The position numbers were made by a program, and so were the translations under genes. Below the pieces are notes generated by a model, which saw only the letters and a list, made by a program, of their open reading frames with translations, searched no databases and was not told the origin of the DNA. DNA of 28,158 nt from CAZYZQ01 sp964652075 (lineage in GTDB: Bacteria; Bacillota; Clostridia; Oscillospirales; Oscillospiraceae). Location of the stretch: NCBI GenBank assembly GCA_964652075.1, contig CAZYZQ010000010.1, positions 1-28,158 of the forward strand, read 5' to 3'. Positions 1 to 7,611 of this stretch are shown one piece after another (position 1 is the first letter of the stretch; each line of letters begins with the position of its first letter).

Positions 1-2
1 CC

Positions 3-92
3 AGCGGCAAGCGGAAACAGGGTATTCATGTGGAGTATGACCTGGTGGGTTTCATCCCTGTGGATGAGTTGATGAAAGCGGGACAGGCGTGA
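3..92 (+). CDS. C-terminal end of a probable large serine recombinase (partial)
   Basis: The frame is open from the window edge to TGA at 90-92 and gives 29 residues. They contain a basic SGKR-K-Q stretch, then IHVEYDLVGFIP and a short tail. This resembles the extreme C-terminus (DUF4368-type) of large serine recombinases from Firmicute mobile elements, where a basic GKR-Q segment precedes a beta strand ending in a VG pair. The catalytic resolvase domain would lie to the left, outside the window. The stop codon is inside a perfect 13-bp hairpin. The assignment rests on a short stretch only; a different C-terminus is possible. Confidence 0.5.
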   Translation, partial: SGKRKQGIHVEYDLVGFIPVDELMKAGQA

Positions 93-111
93 CCGAAATC
101 ACGCCTGTCCC
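80..111 (+). terminator. Perfect 13-bp hairpin spanning the recombinase stop codon
   Basis: Arms 80-92 and 99-111 are exact inverted complements around the six-base loop CCGAAA. The left arm includes the TGA of the upstream reading frame. No clear T-tract follows (AGAGAAATGCGG), so it is either a poor intrinsic terminator or a structure belonging to the end of a mobile element. Confidence 0.5.
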
Positions 112-178
112 AGAGAAATGCGGGTTACTGTTTTACGAGCACCGCCCTTTCCCTCTTCCCTTTTTCGCCTGAATTTGC

Positions 179-184
179 TATACT
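179..184 (+). promoter_or_regulatory. Putative -10 box upstream of nth
   Basis: TATACT lies 23 bases before the chosen nth start. No good -35 hexamer is visible at 16-18 bp, so this is a tentative call based on the -10 box and position. Confidence 0.35.
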
Positions 185-207
185 CATGGCAGAAAGAAGG
201 GATCATA

Positions 208-846
208 ATGGAAACTGCCGAACGGGTCTGCGGCGTACTGGACGCGCTGGAACAGGCCTACCCCGCCGCGCTCTGCGCGCTGCACTACGGGAAGGATTAT
301 GAGCTGATGATCTCAGTCCGTCTGTCGGCCCAGTGTACGGACGCCCGCGTCAATCAGGTGACGCCCGCGCTCTTCGCGCGCTTCCCGACGCTGGACGCCT
401 TTGCCGATGCGGATGTTGCGGAAGTTGAGGAATATGTCAAATCCTGCGGCTTCTACCACCACAAGGCGCAGGACATTGTGAACGCCTGCCGGATGCTCCG
501 CTCCGACTACGGCGGGCGCGTCCCGGACAGTATGGACGAGCTTCTGAAGCTGCCCGGCGTCGGGCGCAAGACGGCAAATCTCCTGCTCGGCGACTTGTAC
601 GGCGCACCGGGCAGCGTTGTGTGCGACACACACTGCATCCGCATCTGCGGTCTTCTGGGACTGACGGACGGGACAAAAGATCCGCAAAAATGTGAGACAC
701 AGCTGCGTGCGATTCTGCCGCCGGAGAAAAGCAGCGATTTCTGCCACCGCATTGTGCTCCATGGCCGCGCCGTCTGCGTCGCACGCAGGCCAAAATGCGA
801 GAGCTGTACGCTCGCGCCGTTCTGCCGGTTCTATTCCGGTGCCTGA
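208..846 (+). CDS. nth: Endonuclease III (DNA glycosylase/AP lyase)
   Basis: Base-excision repair enzyme that removes oxidised pyrimidines and cleaves the abasic site. The 212-residue product has the helix-hairpin-helix LPGVGRKTAN with the catalytic Lys near residue 121. The catalytic Asp is in CDTHC near residue 140. A C-terminal [4Fe-4S] loop is formed by C190, C197, C200 and C206 (C-x6-C-x2-C-x5-C). Length matches the family. I chose ATG 208 over the open frame from 118 because AAGG lies seven bases upstream and the family begins about here; the extra upstream residues look non-conserved. It is monocistronic, between an upstream hairpin and a strong bidirectional terminator. Confidence 0.95.
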   Translation: METAERVCGVLDALEQAYPAALCALHYGKDYELMISVRLSAQCTDARVNQVTPALFARFPTLDAFADADVAEVEEYVKSCGFYHHKAQDIVNACRMLRSDYGGRVPDSMDELLKLPGVGRKTANLLLGDLYGAPGSVVCDTHCIRICGLLGLTDGTKDPQKCETQLRAILPPEKSSDFCHRIVLHGRAVCVARRPKCESCTLAPFCRFYSGA

Positions 847-902
847 AGGGCGCAAACACACACCCTGCCCGGCAAAGCCCTGACGTTTCCGCCCACATAT
901 AA

Positions 903-936
903 AACCCGGCGCATGGCGTTTGCCATGCGCCGGGTT
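903..936. terminator. Bidirectional terminator between nth and the converging sugar locus
   Basis: Arms 903-917 and 922-936 form a perfect 15-bp GC-rich stem with a four-base loop GTTT. Minus-strand transcripts run into TTTTATAT after the stem, and plus-strand transcripts into a weaker CCGTCTTGTT. It lies between convergent genes and probably serves both. Confidence 0.8.
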
Positions 937-1084
937 CCGTCTTGTTACAGGTACGGCTCCCGCGCCAGCGCGGCGGGGGCTGAAGCTCGAACAGAACTCG
1001 GCCGGGCAGTATGCTGCGGCGGCGGGCGTTCCTGCTGGCCATCGGCCTGCAATGCCAGTCCTTGCACACAAAGCGGTGCATTTT

Positions 1085-1771
1085 TCACCTTGCGGGCGGA
1101 TACTCATTACAGAGCAGCCGGTACGGCGCTTCATTCTCCTCAATGGCCGGGAAGCGGCCGACAGGCGGATTGAACCGGTTGTCCGTGTTGTCGTCGTTGC
1201 ACTGGCTGACCTCCCCCAGCAGCACCGGGCCGGAGCCGGGCTCCACTGTAAAGTCATGGTACAGCCGCTGCTGGATATGGATACTCTCGCCGAGCGTGAG
1301 TCGCACCTGTGTGCCGGCCGGGACGGTATACGTGCGCCCGTCGGTATGTACCGTGACGTCGGAGCAGCTGTCGATCTCCTCGTCGGGAAGGAAATTGTAT
1401 ACCCGGATCAGCACATTCCCGCCGCCCCGATTGATGATATCCTCGGTCTTGTACCAGTGGAAGTGATTGGGCGCGTATTGCCCCTCCTTGAGATATAGCA
1501 GCTTCTCGGAGTAGACTTTTGGGTACTTCTCCGCCATAGTCCGGTTCCCGTTGCGGATGGTCACCAGAGAAAAGCCGAAATGCTCGAAGTCCCCCTGTCC
1601 GTAGTCGGTGATATCCCAACCCAGCATACAGTCCCGGATCTCATCATACTCATGGCCCAGCTTCTCCCATTACTGCGGCGCAAGCCGGCAGAAGGGCGGC
1701 AGCGCAAAGCGGTACCGGGCGCACATGGCCTCCATCTCCCGGAGGGCCTTGTTGATTTCCGAACGTTTCAT
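1085..1771 (-). pseudogene. D-lyxose ketol-isomerase family gene with an in-frame stop
   Basis: The frame from ATG 1769-1771 (AAAGGA upstream) begins MKRSEINKAL and continues to the stop at 1085, 228 codons in all. That matches the roughly 227-residue D-lyxose isomerases, which also act on D-mannose. One TAA interrupts it at codon 34 (1670-1672), between a segment ending LAPQ and one starting WEKLGHEYDE. The family usually has an acidic residue there, so GAA to TAA is the simplest origin. Downstream, the cupin metal motif NHFH-x4-E (around QYAPNHFHWYKTED), the DITDYGQGDF region and the C-terminus look intact, so the lesion may be recent. ATG 1627 could only give a product lacking about 48 residues. 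It follows the chimeric glycosidase ORF by 33 bases, probably as one operon. Confidence 0.8.
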
Positions 1772-1804
1772 ATAAACCAGTCCTTTCTGAGCCAAAACAG
1801 GGCG

Positions 1805-2419
1805 TCACCGGATATCAAATACACTGCGGGCGGACACCTGCGCAGCGCCGCCCCGCAGAATCCTCACCCGGCGCTCGCCGCCGTCCATATCAAAGAAATT
1901 ATCCTCCAGCAGCACGTCCGCGCCGCACTGCAGCTCCACAGACCTTGCATACGCCCCGGCCGTGACAACCACCATGTCATCCTCTACCCGGACAGCCAAT
2001 TTGGGATCTGTAAAGTGAAAATGCTTGGGCGCGCAGAACAGCACGCTGCCCTGTCCAAGCACAGCGCCCGCAGCATCGGTAAGCTGATAGGAAAAATAGC
2101 AGTCAAAGGCGCTGTAGCGGGTGAAATCCAGCTCCGGAAGCTTGCCCGCATAGGCCTCCGCCGCGCAGACGCCGGACTCGGATTTTTGGATGGAAAGCTC
2201 CATCTCCGGTTCGACTGTCAGCTCGATCCCCCGGCCAAAAAACCGCTCAACAGAAAGCGGGAACGTATAGTCCGGCTCACAATAATCAAGCGGAATGGCC
2301 AGGTCGTAAACAAGCTCGCCGTCCAGATAAAAACAGACGCGTTTATTCCGCGCATAGTGGCTCGCAGGGAAAAGGATGTACTTGCTGTCACAAAAAATTT
2401 CATAGGATCGCCGCCCCAT
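1805..2419 (-). pseudogene. Chimeric remnant: GH32 N-terminal domain joined to beta-mannosidase C-terminal domain
   Basis: The ORF encodes 204 residues with no internal stop. Residues about 1-82 (YILFPASHYARNK, FYLDGELVYDL, ELTVEPEMELSIQK) resemble the small N-terminal domain of clostridial GH32 levanase/sucrase-type proteins, which should continue into a catalytic WINDPNG motif that is absent. Residues about 83-204 (SVLFCAPKHFHF, AGAYARSVELQ, LEDNFFDMDGGERRV, ending SVFDIR) look like the C-terminal Ig-like domain of a GH2 beta-mannosidase. Neither catalytic domain is present. The simplest explanation is an internal deletion joining two neighbouring glycosidase genes in frame near 2170-2180. 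The start is uncertain because ATG 2419 lacks a clear ribosome-binding site. No enzymatic function is expected. Confidence 0.65.
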
Positions 2420-2476
2420 CCGTTCTGTTTCTCAGTCATTTTGAGGCTGTAACCAGAATGACAGCCCTCATGGCAT

Positions 2477-2505
2477 ATCATACTACAGAAAATTCCATTT
2501 TTCAA
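2477..2505 (-). promoter_or_regulatory. Sigma-A promoter of the decayed sugar locus
   Basis: On the minus strand TTGAAA (2500-2505), a 17-bp spacer and TATGAT (2477-2482) form a near-consensus promoter about 58 bases upstream of the chimeric ORF. Confidence 0.75.
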
Positions 2506-2590
2506 GTTCTTTCCCAATATGAAACGTTTTTTATTTGTCCGTTCTTTGCGAGCCGTACTGGCGGCGTCGGATTCCGGAACATGAAAAAAC

Positions 2591-2619
2591 GCCCCGGCCG
2601 CTTTACAAGCAGCCGGGGC
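2591..2619 (-). terminator. Rho-independent terminator of htpG
   Basis: GCCCCGGC (2591-2598) pairs with GCCGGGGC (2612-2619), partly extended inward. On the minus strand the stem is followed by GTTTTTTC. It sits just after the htpG stop. Confidence 0.85.
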
Positions 2620-2629
2620 ATCGGGTTAT

Positions 2630-4555
2630 TTATTGCAGCAGGCTCCAGACAAGATCCGTATACGCTGTGGGATCCTCCAGCGGCAGATCTGCCATCAGGA
2701 GCGCCTGATTGTAGAGCAGCTCCGCGAGCTGCTTCGCGCGGTCCGGATTCTCCGGCATCGCCGTCTCAATGGCGGAGAAGGCCGGGTGCGATGCATTCAG
2801 CTCCAGAATGCGGCCGACCTGCATCGGCGCATCCGGATTGACCTTCTTGAGGTACTTCTCCATCTCAAAGCTCATGCCGGCCTCCGGCTTGACGGAAACC
2901 GGATGGTCGCCAAGGTTCTGGCTCAGAACAACATCCTTGACGCGGTCGCCCAGTGCTTCCTTCACGAACGTCAGAACGGGCTTGGCGCTCTCCTGCTTCT
3001 CCTCGGCGGCTTTCTTTTCTTCCTCGCTCTCCAGCTCCAGCTCGTCGGTTGCGACGTTCTTGAACTGCTTTTCCTTGTACGTGCCAAGCGCCTGTGCCAC
3101 GAACTCGTCCACCTCGTCGGTGAGCAGCAGCACATCAAAGCCCTTGCCGCGCACCAGCTCCGTCTGCGGCAGCTGCGCAAGACGCGCACGGTTGTCGCCG
3201 GAGGCAAAATAGATATGCTTCTGGCTCTCCGGCATTGCAGTGACATACTCGTCGAGCGTGACAAGCTTCTGCTTGTCCATGCTCCATAACAGCAGCAGAT
3301 CCTGCAGCTGCTCCTTGTGCATACCGTAGTCGCTCAGGACGCCGTACTTGAGCTGGAGGCCGAACTGCGCGAAGAACTTCTCATACGTCTCGCGGTTGTC
3401 TTTCAGGAGACTGGACAGCTCACCCTTGATCTTCTTCTCAAGGTTCTTTGCGATCATGCCAAGCTGGCGGTCATGCTGAAGCATCTCGCGGGAGATATTC
3501 AGACTCAGATCCTGCGAATCGACGACGCCCTTGACAAAGCGGAAGTGCTCGGGCAGCAGGTCCTCGCAGCTGTCCATAATCAGAACGCCGGAGGAATAGA
3601 GCTGAAGCCCCTTCTTGTATTCCTTCGTGTAGTAATCATACGGCACACGGCTCGGGATGAACAGCAGCGCTTTGTAGCTGACGTTGCCCTCGACGCTGAC
3701 CGGGATCGTTGCGACCGGCTTCTCATAGTCCATGAATTTCTCCATGTAGAAGCTGTCGTACTCCTCCTGCCCAACCTCGCCCTTTGCGCGCTGCCAGATC
3801 GGCACCATGGAGTTGAGCGTCTCGGTCTCCATGTAGGTCTCCGTCTTCGGTTCCTTCTTCTCCTCGGGCTTGTCCTCAGACTTCTCCCCTTCTGCCTCCG
3901 GCTCTTCGACAGTACGGGTGCGCTCAACGTCCATCTGGATCGGGTAGCGGATATAGTCGGAATACTTCTTGACCAGGCCGCGCAGCTTGTACTCCTCCAG
4001 ATAGTCGGAGTACTTCTCGTCGTCCGTGTCGGCCTTGAGCTTCATAATGACCTCTGTGCCGGGTGCGTCCTTTTCACAGGCGGTCATTGTATAACCGTCC
4101 GCGCCGGACGACTGCCACATCCACGCCTCGTCTGAGCCGTACTTCTTTGAGATCACCGTGATGGCCTCGGAGACCATGAACGCGGAGTAGAAGCCCACGC
4201 CGAACTGGCCGATAATATCGACGTCGTCCTTTTTCTCCATCTCGTTTTTGAACTGGTAGGAGCCGGACTTCGCGATGGTGCCGAGATTCTCCTCCATCTC
4301 CTCGCGGCTCATGCCGATGCCGTTGTCCGAAACCGTCAAAATGCGGTATTTTTTATCTGCTTTCAGTGTGATCTTAAAATCGCTGCGCGACAGGCCGACC
4401 TTGTCGTCCGTCAGCGAGAGATAGGCCAGCTTGTCGATTGCGTCGCTGGCGTTGGAGATGATCTCCCGCAGGAAGATCTCCTTGTGGGTGTAGATCGAAT
4501 TGATCATAAGATCGAGCAGGCGCTTGGATTCCGCCTTGAACTGCTGCTTTTCCAT
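2630..4555 (-). CDS. htpG: Molecular chaperone HtpG (Hsp90)
   Basis: ATP-dependent cytosolic chaperone that refolds or protects proteins under stress. The 641-residue product is full length. The GHKL ATPase domain has EIISNASDAIDKL (catalytic Glu), SDNGIGMSREE and IGQFGVGFYSAFMV near the N-terminus. An acidic linker rich in Glu and Lys lies near residues 215-240. The middle domain contains the conserved VDSQDLSLNISREMLQ. The C-terminal dimerisation domain follows. GGAAG lies nine to ten bases before ATG 4555. The gene is monocistronic, with its own CIRCE-controlled promoter and a terminator. Confidence 0.97.
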   Translation of the reverse strand: MEKQQFKAESKRLLDLMINSIYTHKEIFLREIISNASDAIDKLAYLSLTDDKVGLSRSDFKITLKADKKYRILTVSDNGIGMSREEMEENLGTIAKSGSYQFKNEMEKKDDVDIIGQFGVGFYSAFMVSEAITVISKKYGSDEAWMWQSSGADGYTMTACEKDAPGTEVIMKLKADTDDEKYSDYLEEYKLRGLVKKYSDYIRYPIQMDVERTRTVEEPEAEGEKSEDKPEEKKEPKTETYMETETLNSMVPIWQRAKGEVGQEEYDSFYMEKFMDYEKPVATIPVSVEGNVSYKALLFIPSRVPYDYYTKEYKKGLQLYSSGVLIMDSCEDLLPEHFRFVKGVVDSQDLSLNISREMLQHDRQLGMIAKNLEKKIKGELSSLLKDNRETYEKFFAQFGLQLKYGVLSDYGMHKEQLQDLLLLWSMDKQKLVTLDEYVTAMPESQKHIYFASGDNRARLAQLPQTELVRGKGFDVLLLTDEVDEFVAQALGTYKEKQFKNVATDELELESEEEKKAAEEKQESAKPVLTFVKEALGDRVKDVVLSQNLGDHPVSVKPEAGMSFEMEKYLKKVNPDAPMQVGRILELNASHPAFSAIETAMPENPDRAKQLAELLYNQALLMADLPLEDPTAYTDLVWSLLQ

Positions 4556-4577
4556 GATAAAACACTTCCTAAATCAA

Positions 4578-4618
4578 AATGGTCTTAGCACTCTCTGCAT
4601 TCGAGTGCTAAGACCATT
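4578..4618 (-). promoter_or_regulatory. CIRCE operator (HrcA site) of htpG
   Basis: TTAGCACTC (4585-4593), nine bases, then GAGTGCTAA (4603-4611) is an exact CIRCE element. Perfect symmetry extends outward to 16-bp arms (4578-4593 and 4603-4618), longer than the usual nine. It begins inside the -10 box and lies in the 5' leader, so bound HrcA would block transcription, with release on heat stress. Confidence 0.95.
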
Positions 4619-4643
4619 ATAGCCGGATTTCTGTAGAATGCAA
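4616..4643 (-). promoter_or_regulatory. Sigma-A promoter of htpG
   Basis: Minus-strand TTGCAT (4638-4643), a 16-bp spacer and a perfect TATAAT (4616-4621). The -10 box abuts the CIRCE palindrome. Confidence 0.8.
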
Positions 4644-4659
4644 GCCCTTTTTGAAAAAT

Positions 4660-5856
4660 TTACCGGTGGCTTTCCAGATAGTCGACCAGCTGCCGTGCAA
4701 TGCGCGGCGTCCGGCCGCCGTGGGACATCTGCCAGCGGTTGGCCTCCTTCAGCAATCGTTCGTCGTCGATGGCGATACCGCGCCGGTCGCACATCGCGCG
4801 CAGCGTGGTCAGATACTGCTTCTGGTCGAGCGACATGTAGAGGATCCGCAGGCCGAAGCGCTCCGACAGGCTTGTCCGCTCCTGAATCGTCTCGTCGCGG
4901 TGGATATCCGAGCCCTGCCGGTCCTTGAAATCCTCGCGGATCAGGTGGCGGCGGTTCGAGGTCGCGTAGATCGCGACGTTCTCCGGCCGCAGCTCAAGGC
5001 CGCCCTCCAGTGCGGTTTTCAGGCCGGAGAAGCTCTGATCCTCATTCTCAAACGCCAGATCGTCAATGTAGAGGATAAACTTCTGCGTGTGCGTCGAGAC
5101 AAGGCGGCTCAGTTCCGTCAGCTCGTCCAGACTGTTCTTGGAGACCTCAATCAGGCGCAGGTTATAAAAGTCCGGCTCGTTGACAAGGCTCTTGATTGTC
5201 GCGGATTTGCCCGTGCCGCTGTCGCCGTAGAGCAGCACATTGTGCGACGGCTTGCCCTCGAGCAGCCAGCGCGTGTTGCGCAGCACCTCCTGCCGCTGGG
5301 ACTCATAGCCGATCATCTCGTCCTGATCGATCGGGTCCGGATGCAGCACGACGGACAGCTTCCCGTGCTCCCAGTGGAACGCCCGGCCACGGGCGAACAG
5401 GCCGACGCCGTTCTTGCGGTAGCTCTCGACCAGCGCTTCATACGTGATGCCCGCTCCGCGCGGCAGCACCGGCAGCGCGCCGATGGCCTCGCGCAGCTCC
5501 GAATGGCTGCGCATCATTGTAATTTTCAGCGCGCCGAAGTCCAGATTTGCAAGCCTTGCAAAGATTTCGATATCCCGCCGCGCCGCACTGACATAGAAAG
5601 AATCCGGCTCCCCGACGGCACACGCCCGTCCGAAAGCCGTGTCGTCATAGCGCAGATGCTCGTCGATGTAGGCCGTAAACGTCTCAAAGCCCTCGTGCCG
5701 CACCTGATACAGAAGGTCTGCATACCCCTCCAGCATCGCGCGCGGGTCCGCGTCGTCCAGATGGGACAGCACCTTCTCCAGATCCCGCACCGCCGGCAGC
5801 TCCAGCAGATTCCGAAATGTTGTCACCGTATAAAGCTTCCACAGTAATTCTTCCAT
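4660..5856 (-). CDS. DUF815-family AAA+ ATPase
   Basis: The 398-residue product has a helical N-terminal region of about 190 residues, then an AAA+ core. Walker A is GDSGTGKSAT and Walker B is FILYIDDLAF. A sensor-1-like YATSNRRHL and an arginine-containing SERFGLRI follow, as in DUF815 proteins (archaeal and bacterial 'ATP-binding protein, DUF815'). The cellular substrate of this family is not established. The start at 5856 has GAGGTG six bases upstream. It has its own promoter and ends just before the htpG promoter. It is divergent from the ABC-F gene. Confidence 0.88.
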   Translation of the reverse strand: MEELLWKLYTVTTFRNLLELPAVRDLEKVLSHLDDADPRAMLEGYADLLYQVRHEGFETFTAYIDEHLRYDDTAFGRACAVGEPDSFYVSAARRDIEIFARLANLDFGALKITMMRSHSELREAIGALPVLPRGAGITYEALVESYRKNGVGLFARGRAFHWEHGKLSVVLHPDPIDQDEMIGYESQRQEVLRNTRWLLEGKPSHNVLLYGDSGTGKSATIKSLVNEPDFYNLRLIEVSKNSLDELTELSRLVSTHTQKFILYIDDLAFENEDQSFSGLKTALEGGLELRPENVAIYATSNRRHLIREDFKDRQGSDIHRDETIQERTSLSERFGLRILYMSLDQKQYLTTLRAMCDRRGIAIDDERLLKEANRWQMSHGGRTPRIARQLVDYLESHR

Positions 5857-5875
5857 GATTCACACCTCTGCCGCT

Positions 5876-5904
5876 ATTGTATCACGGATTTTTTGTGCAA
5901 ACAA
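5876..5904 (-). promoter_or_regulatory. Promoter of the DUF815 ATPase gene
   Basis: Minus-strand TTGTTT (5899-5904), a 17-bp spacer and TACAAT (5876-5881), about 20 bases upstream of the start codon. Confidence 0.6.
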
Positions 5905-5928
5905 TCGATATTATTTTGCAAATTTCTG

Positions 5929-5937
5929 TGATATAAT
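5929..5937 (+). promoter_or_regulatory. Extended -10 promoter of the ABC-F gene
   Basis: TGATATAAT combines a TGn extension with a perfect TATAAT (5932-5937). No good -35 hexamer is present at 17 bp (TATTAT), which fits an extended -10 promoter. Confidence 0.6.
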
Positions 5938-5977
5938 AGCACAGATTTGTAAAAATTAACATGAAGGATGAGATGAT

Positions 5978-7576
5978 ATGATTACCGTTTCCGACCTGTC
6001 CGTACAATTTGGCGGCAGTATCCTGTTCCAGCACGTCGATCTGCAGTTCACACCGGGCAACTGCTATGGTATCATCGGCGCGAACGGCGCGGGCAAATCC
6101 ACATTCCTGCGCGTCCTCTCCGGTGATCTGGAAGCAACGGCCGGTTCCGTGACCATCAAGCCCGGCGCGCGGATGTCCATTCTCAAGCAGAACCAGTTCG
6201 CCTACGACGCCTACACCGTGCTCGACACGGTCATTATGGGCAACGAGAAGCTTTACAATATCCGCACCGAGAAGGACGCGCTCTACGAGAAGCCTGATTT
6301 CTCCGATGAGGACGGCCTGCGTGCCGCCGAGCTGGAGGCGGAGTTTGCCGAAATGGGCGGCTGGGAGGCCGAGTCCGACGCGAGTATCCTGCTGCAGGGC
6401 CTTGGCGTACCGGTCTCTCTGCATGAGACGCAGATGGCCGACCTCGACGGCCGTCTCAAGGTCAAGGTGCTGCTGGCGCAGGCGCTGTTCGGTAAGCCCG
6501 ATATCGTCATGCTGGACGAGCCGACGAACAACCTCGACATCGACTCGATCGAATGGCTCGAGGATTTCCTGCTCGACTACGAAGGGCTTGTCATCGTCGT
6601 CAGCCACGACCGCCATTTCCTGAACACCGTCTGCACGCACATCGTGGACATCGACTACGGCAAGATCAAAATGTACGTCGGCAACTACGACTTCTGGTAC
6701 GAGTCCAGCCAGCTTGTTCAGTCACTCATGCGCAACCAGAACAAGCGCAACGAGGAGAAGATCAAGGAATTGCAGGAGTTTATCTCCCGCTTCTCTGCCA
6801 ATAAGTCCAAGTCGAAGCAGGCCACGGCCCGGCGCAAGCTCTTGGACAAGCTGACCATCGAGGAGATGCCCGCCTCGTCGCGGCGCTATCCGTTTGTCGG
6901 TTTTACGCGCGAGCGCGAGGTCGGCAAGGATATCCTGTTCGTCACCGACGTGTGCAAGACCATCGACGGCGTACAGCTTCTGAAAAACGTCTCGTTCAAC
7001 GTCAACAAGGGCGACCGAATCGCGTTCGTCGGTGAGAACGAGCTGGCGCAGACCACGCTCTTCAAGATTCTCATGGGCGAGCTGGAGCCGGACTCCGGCA
7101 CGGTGAAGTGGGGGCAGACGGCCTCGCAGAGCTATTTCCCGAAGGACAACTCCGCATTTTTTGACGACTGCGAGGACAATATGCTTGACTGGATGCGGCG
7201 CTGGTCGTCCGACCCGCACGAGAGCTATCTGCGCGGCTTCCTCGGCAAGATGCTCTTCTCTGGTGACGACGTGTTCAAGCCCGTCAAAGTCCTCTCCGGC
7301 GGCGAAAAGGTGCGCTGCATGCTCTCGCGCATGATGCTCTCAAACGCGAACGTGCTCCTGCTCGACCAGCCGACAAACCACTTAGACCTCGAATCCATCA
7401 CCGCCGTCAACAACGGCCTCGTGGCCTTCCCGGGCAATATTCTGCTCGCCAGCCACGACCACGAAATGCTCCAGTCCGTCTGCAACCGCATCATCGAATT
7501 CCAGCCGGACGGTACCATCATCGACAAGATGATGGACTACGAAGAATATCTGCAAACGCAGAAAGCGGGCAGATAA
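5978..7576 (+). CDS. ABC-F family ATPase (YbiT/YkpA-like)
   Basis: Soluble protein with two ABC ATPase domains and no membrane segments; ABC-F proteins act on the ribosome, either in translation regulation or in protection from antibiotics. NBD1 has Walker A GANGAGKS (residues 34-41) and MLDEPTNNLD, but its signature is LDGRLKVKV rather than LSGGQ. A charged linker (LMRNQNKRNEEKIKEL, KSKSKQATARRK) separates the domains. NBD2 has a proper LSGGEKVR signature, but its P-loop is GENELAQTT with no Walker Lys, and its Walker B ends LLLDQPTNHLD, with Gln for the catalytic Glu. The asymmetry suggests that only one composite site hydrolyses ATP. It is a housekeeping-type subfamily more than a typical resistance protein. 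Confidence 0.92.
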   Translation: MITVSDLSVQFGGSILFQHVDLQFTPGNCYGIIGANGAGKSTFLRVLSGDLEATAGSVTIKPGARMSILKQNQFAYDAYTVLDTVIMGNEKLYNIRTEKDALYEKPDFSDEDGLRAAELEAEFAEMGGWEAESDASILLQGLGVPVSLHETQMADLDGRLKVKVLLAQALFGKPDIVMLDEPTNNLDIDSIEWLEDFLLDYEGLVIVVSHDRHFLNTVCTHIVDIDYGKIKMYVGNYDFWYESSQLVQSLMRNQNKRNEEKIKELQEFISRFSANKSKSKQATARRKLLDKLTIEEMPASSRRYPFVGFTREREVGKDILFVTDVCKTIDGVQLLKNVSFNVNKGDRIAFVGENELAQTTLFKILMGELEPDSGTVKWGQTASQSYFPKDNSAFFDDCEDNMLDWMRRWSSDPHESYLRGFLGKMLFSGDDVFKPVKVLSGGEKVRCMLSRMMLSNANVLLLDQPTNHLDLESITAVNNGLVAFPGNILLASHDHEMLQSVCNRIIEFQPDGTIIDKMMDYEEYLQTQKAGR

Positions 7577-7580
7577 ATTG

Positions 7581-7609
7581 CCCCGGCGCAGTTCAGTTCC
7601 GCGCCGGGG
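7581..7609. terminator. Terminator between the ABC-F and GNAT genes
   Basis: CCCCGGCGC (7581-7589) and GCGCCGGGG (7601-7609) form a 9-bp GC stem with an 11-base loop. Both sides are AT-rich but lack a long T-run. It lies between convergent genes and may act in both directions. Confidence 0.7.
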
Positions 7610-7611
7610 TA

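Noticed and set aside
118..207. Extended N-terminus of endonuclease III from ATG 118
   Set aside because: It would add 30 non-conserved residues across the likely promoter; ATG 208 has a ribosome-binding site and fits the family.
1670..1672. Recoded stop (selenocysteine or suppressor) in the isomerase gene
   Set aside because: The codon is TAA, not TGA; no selenocysteine-type hairpin is evident and the family has no such residue there.
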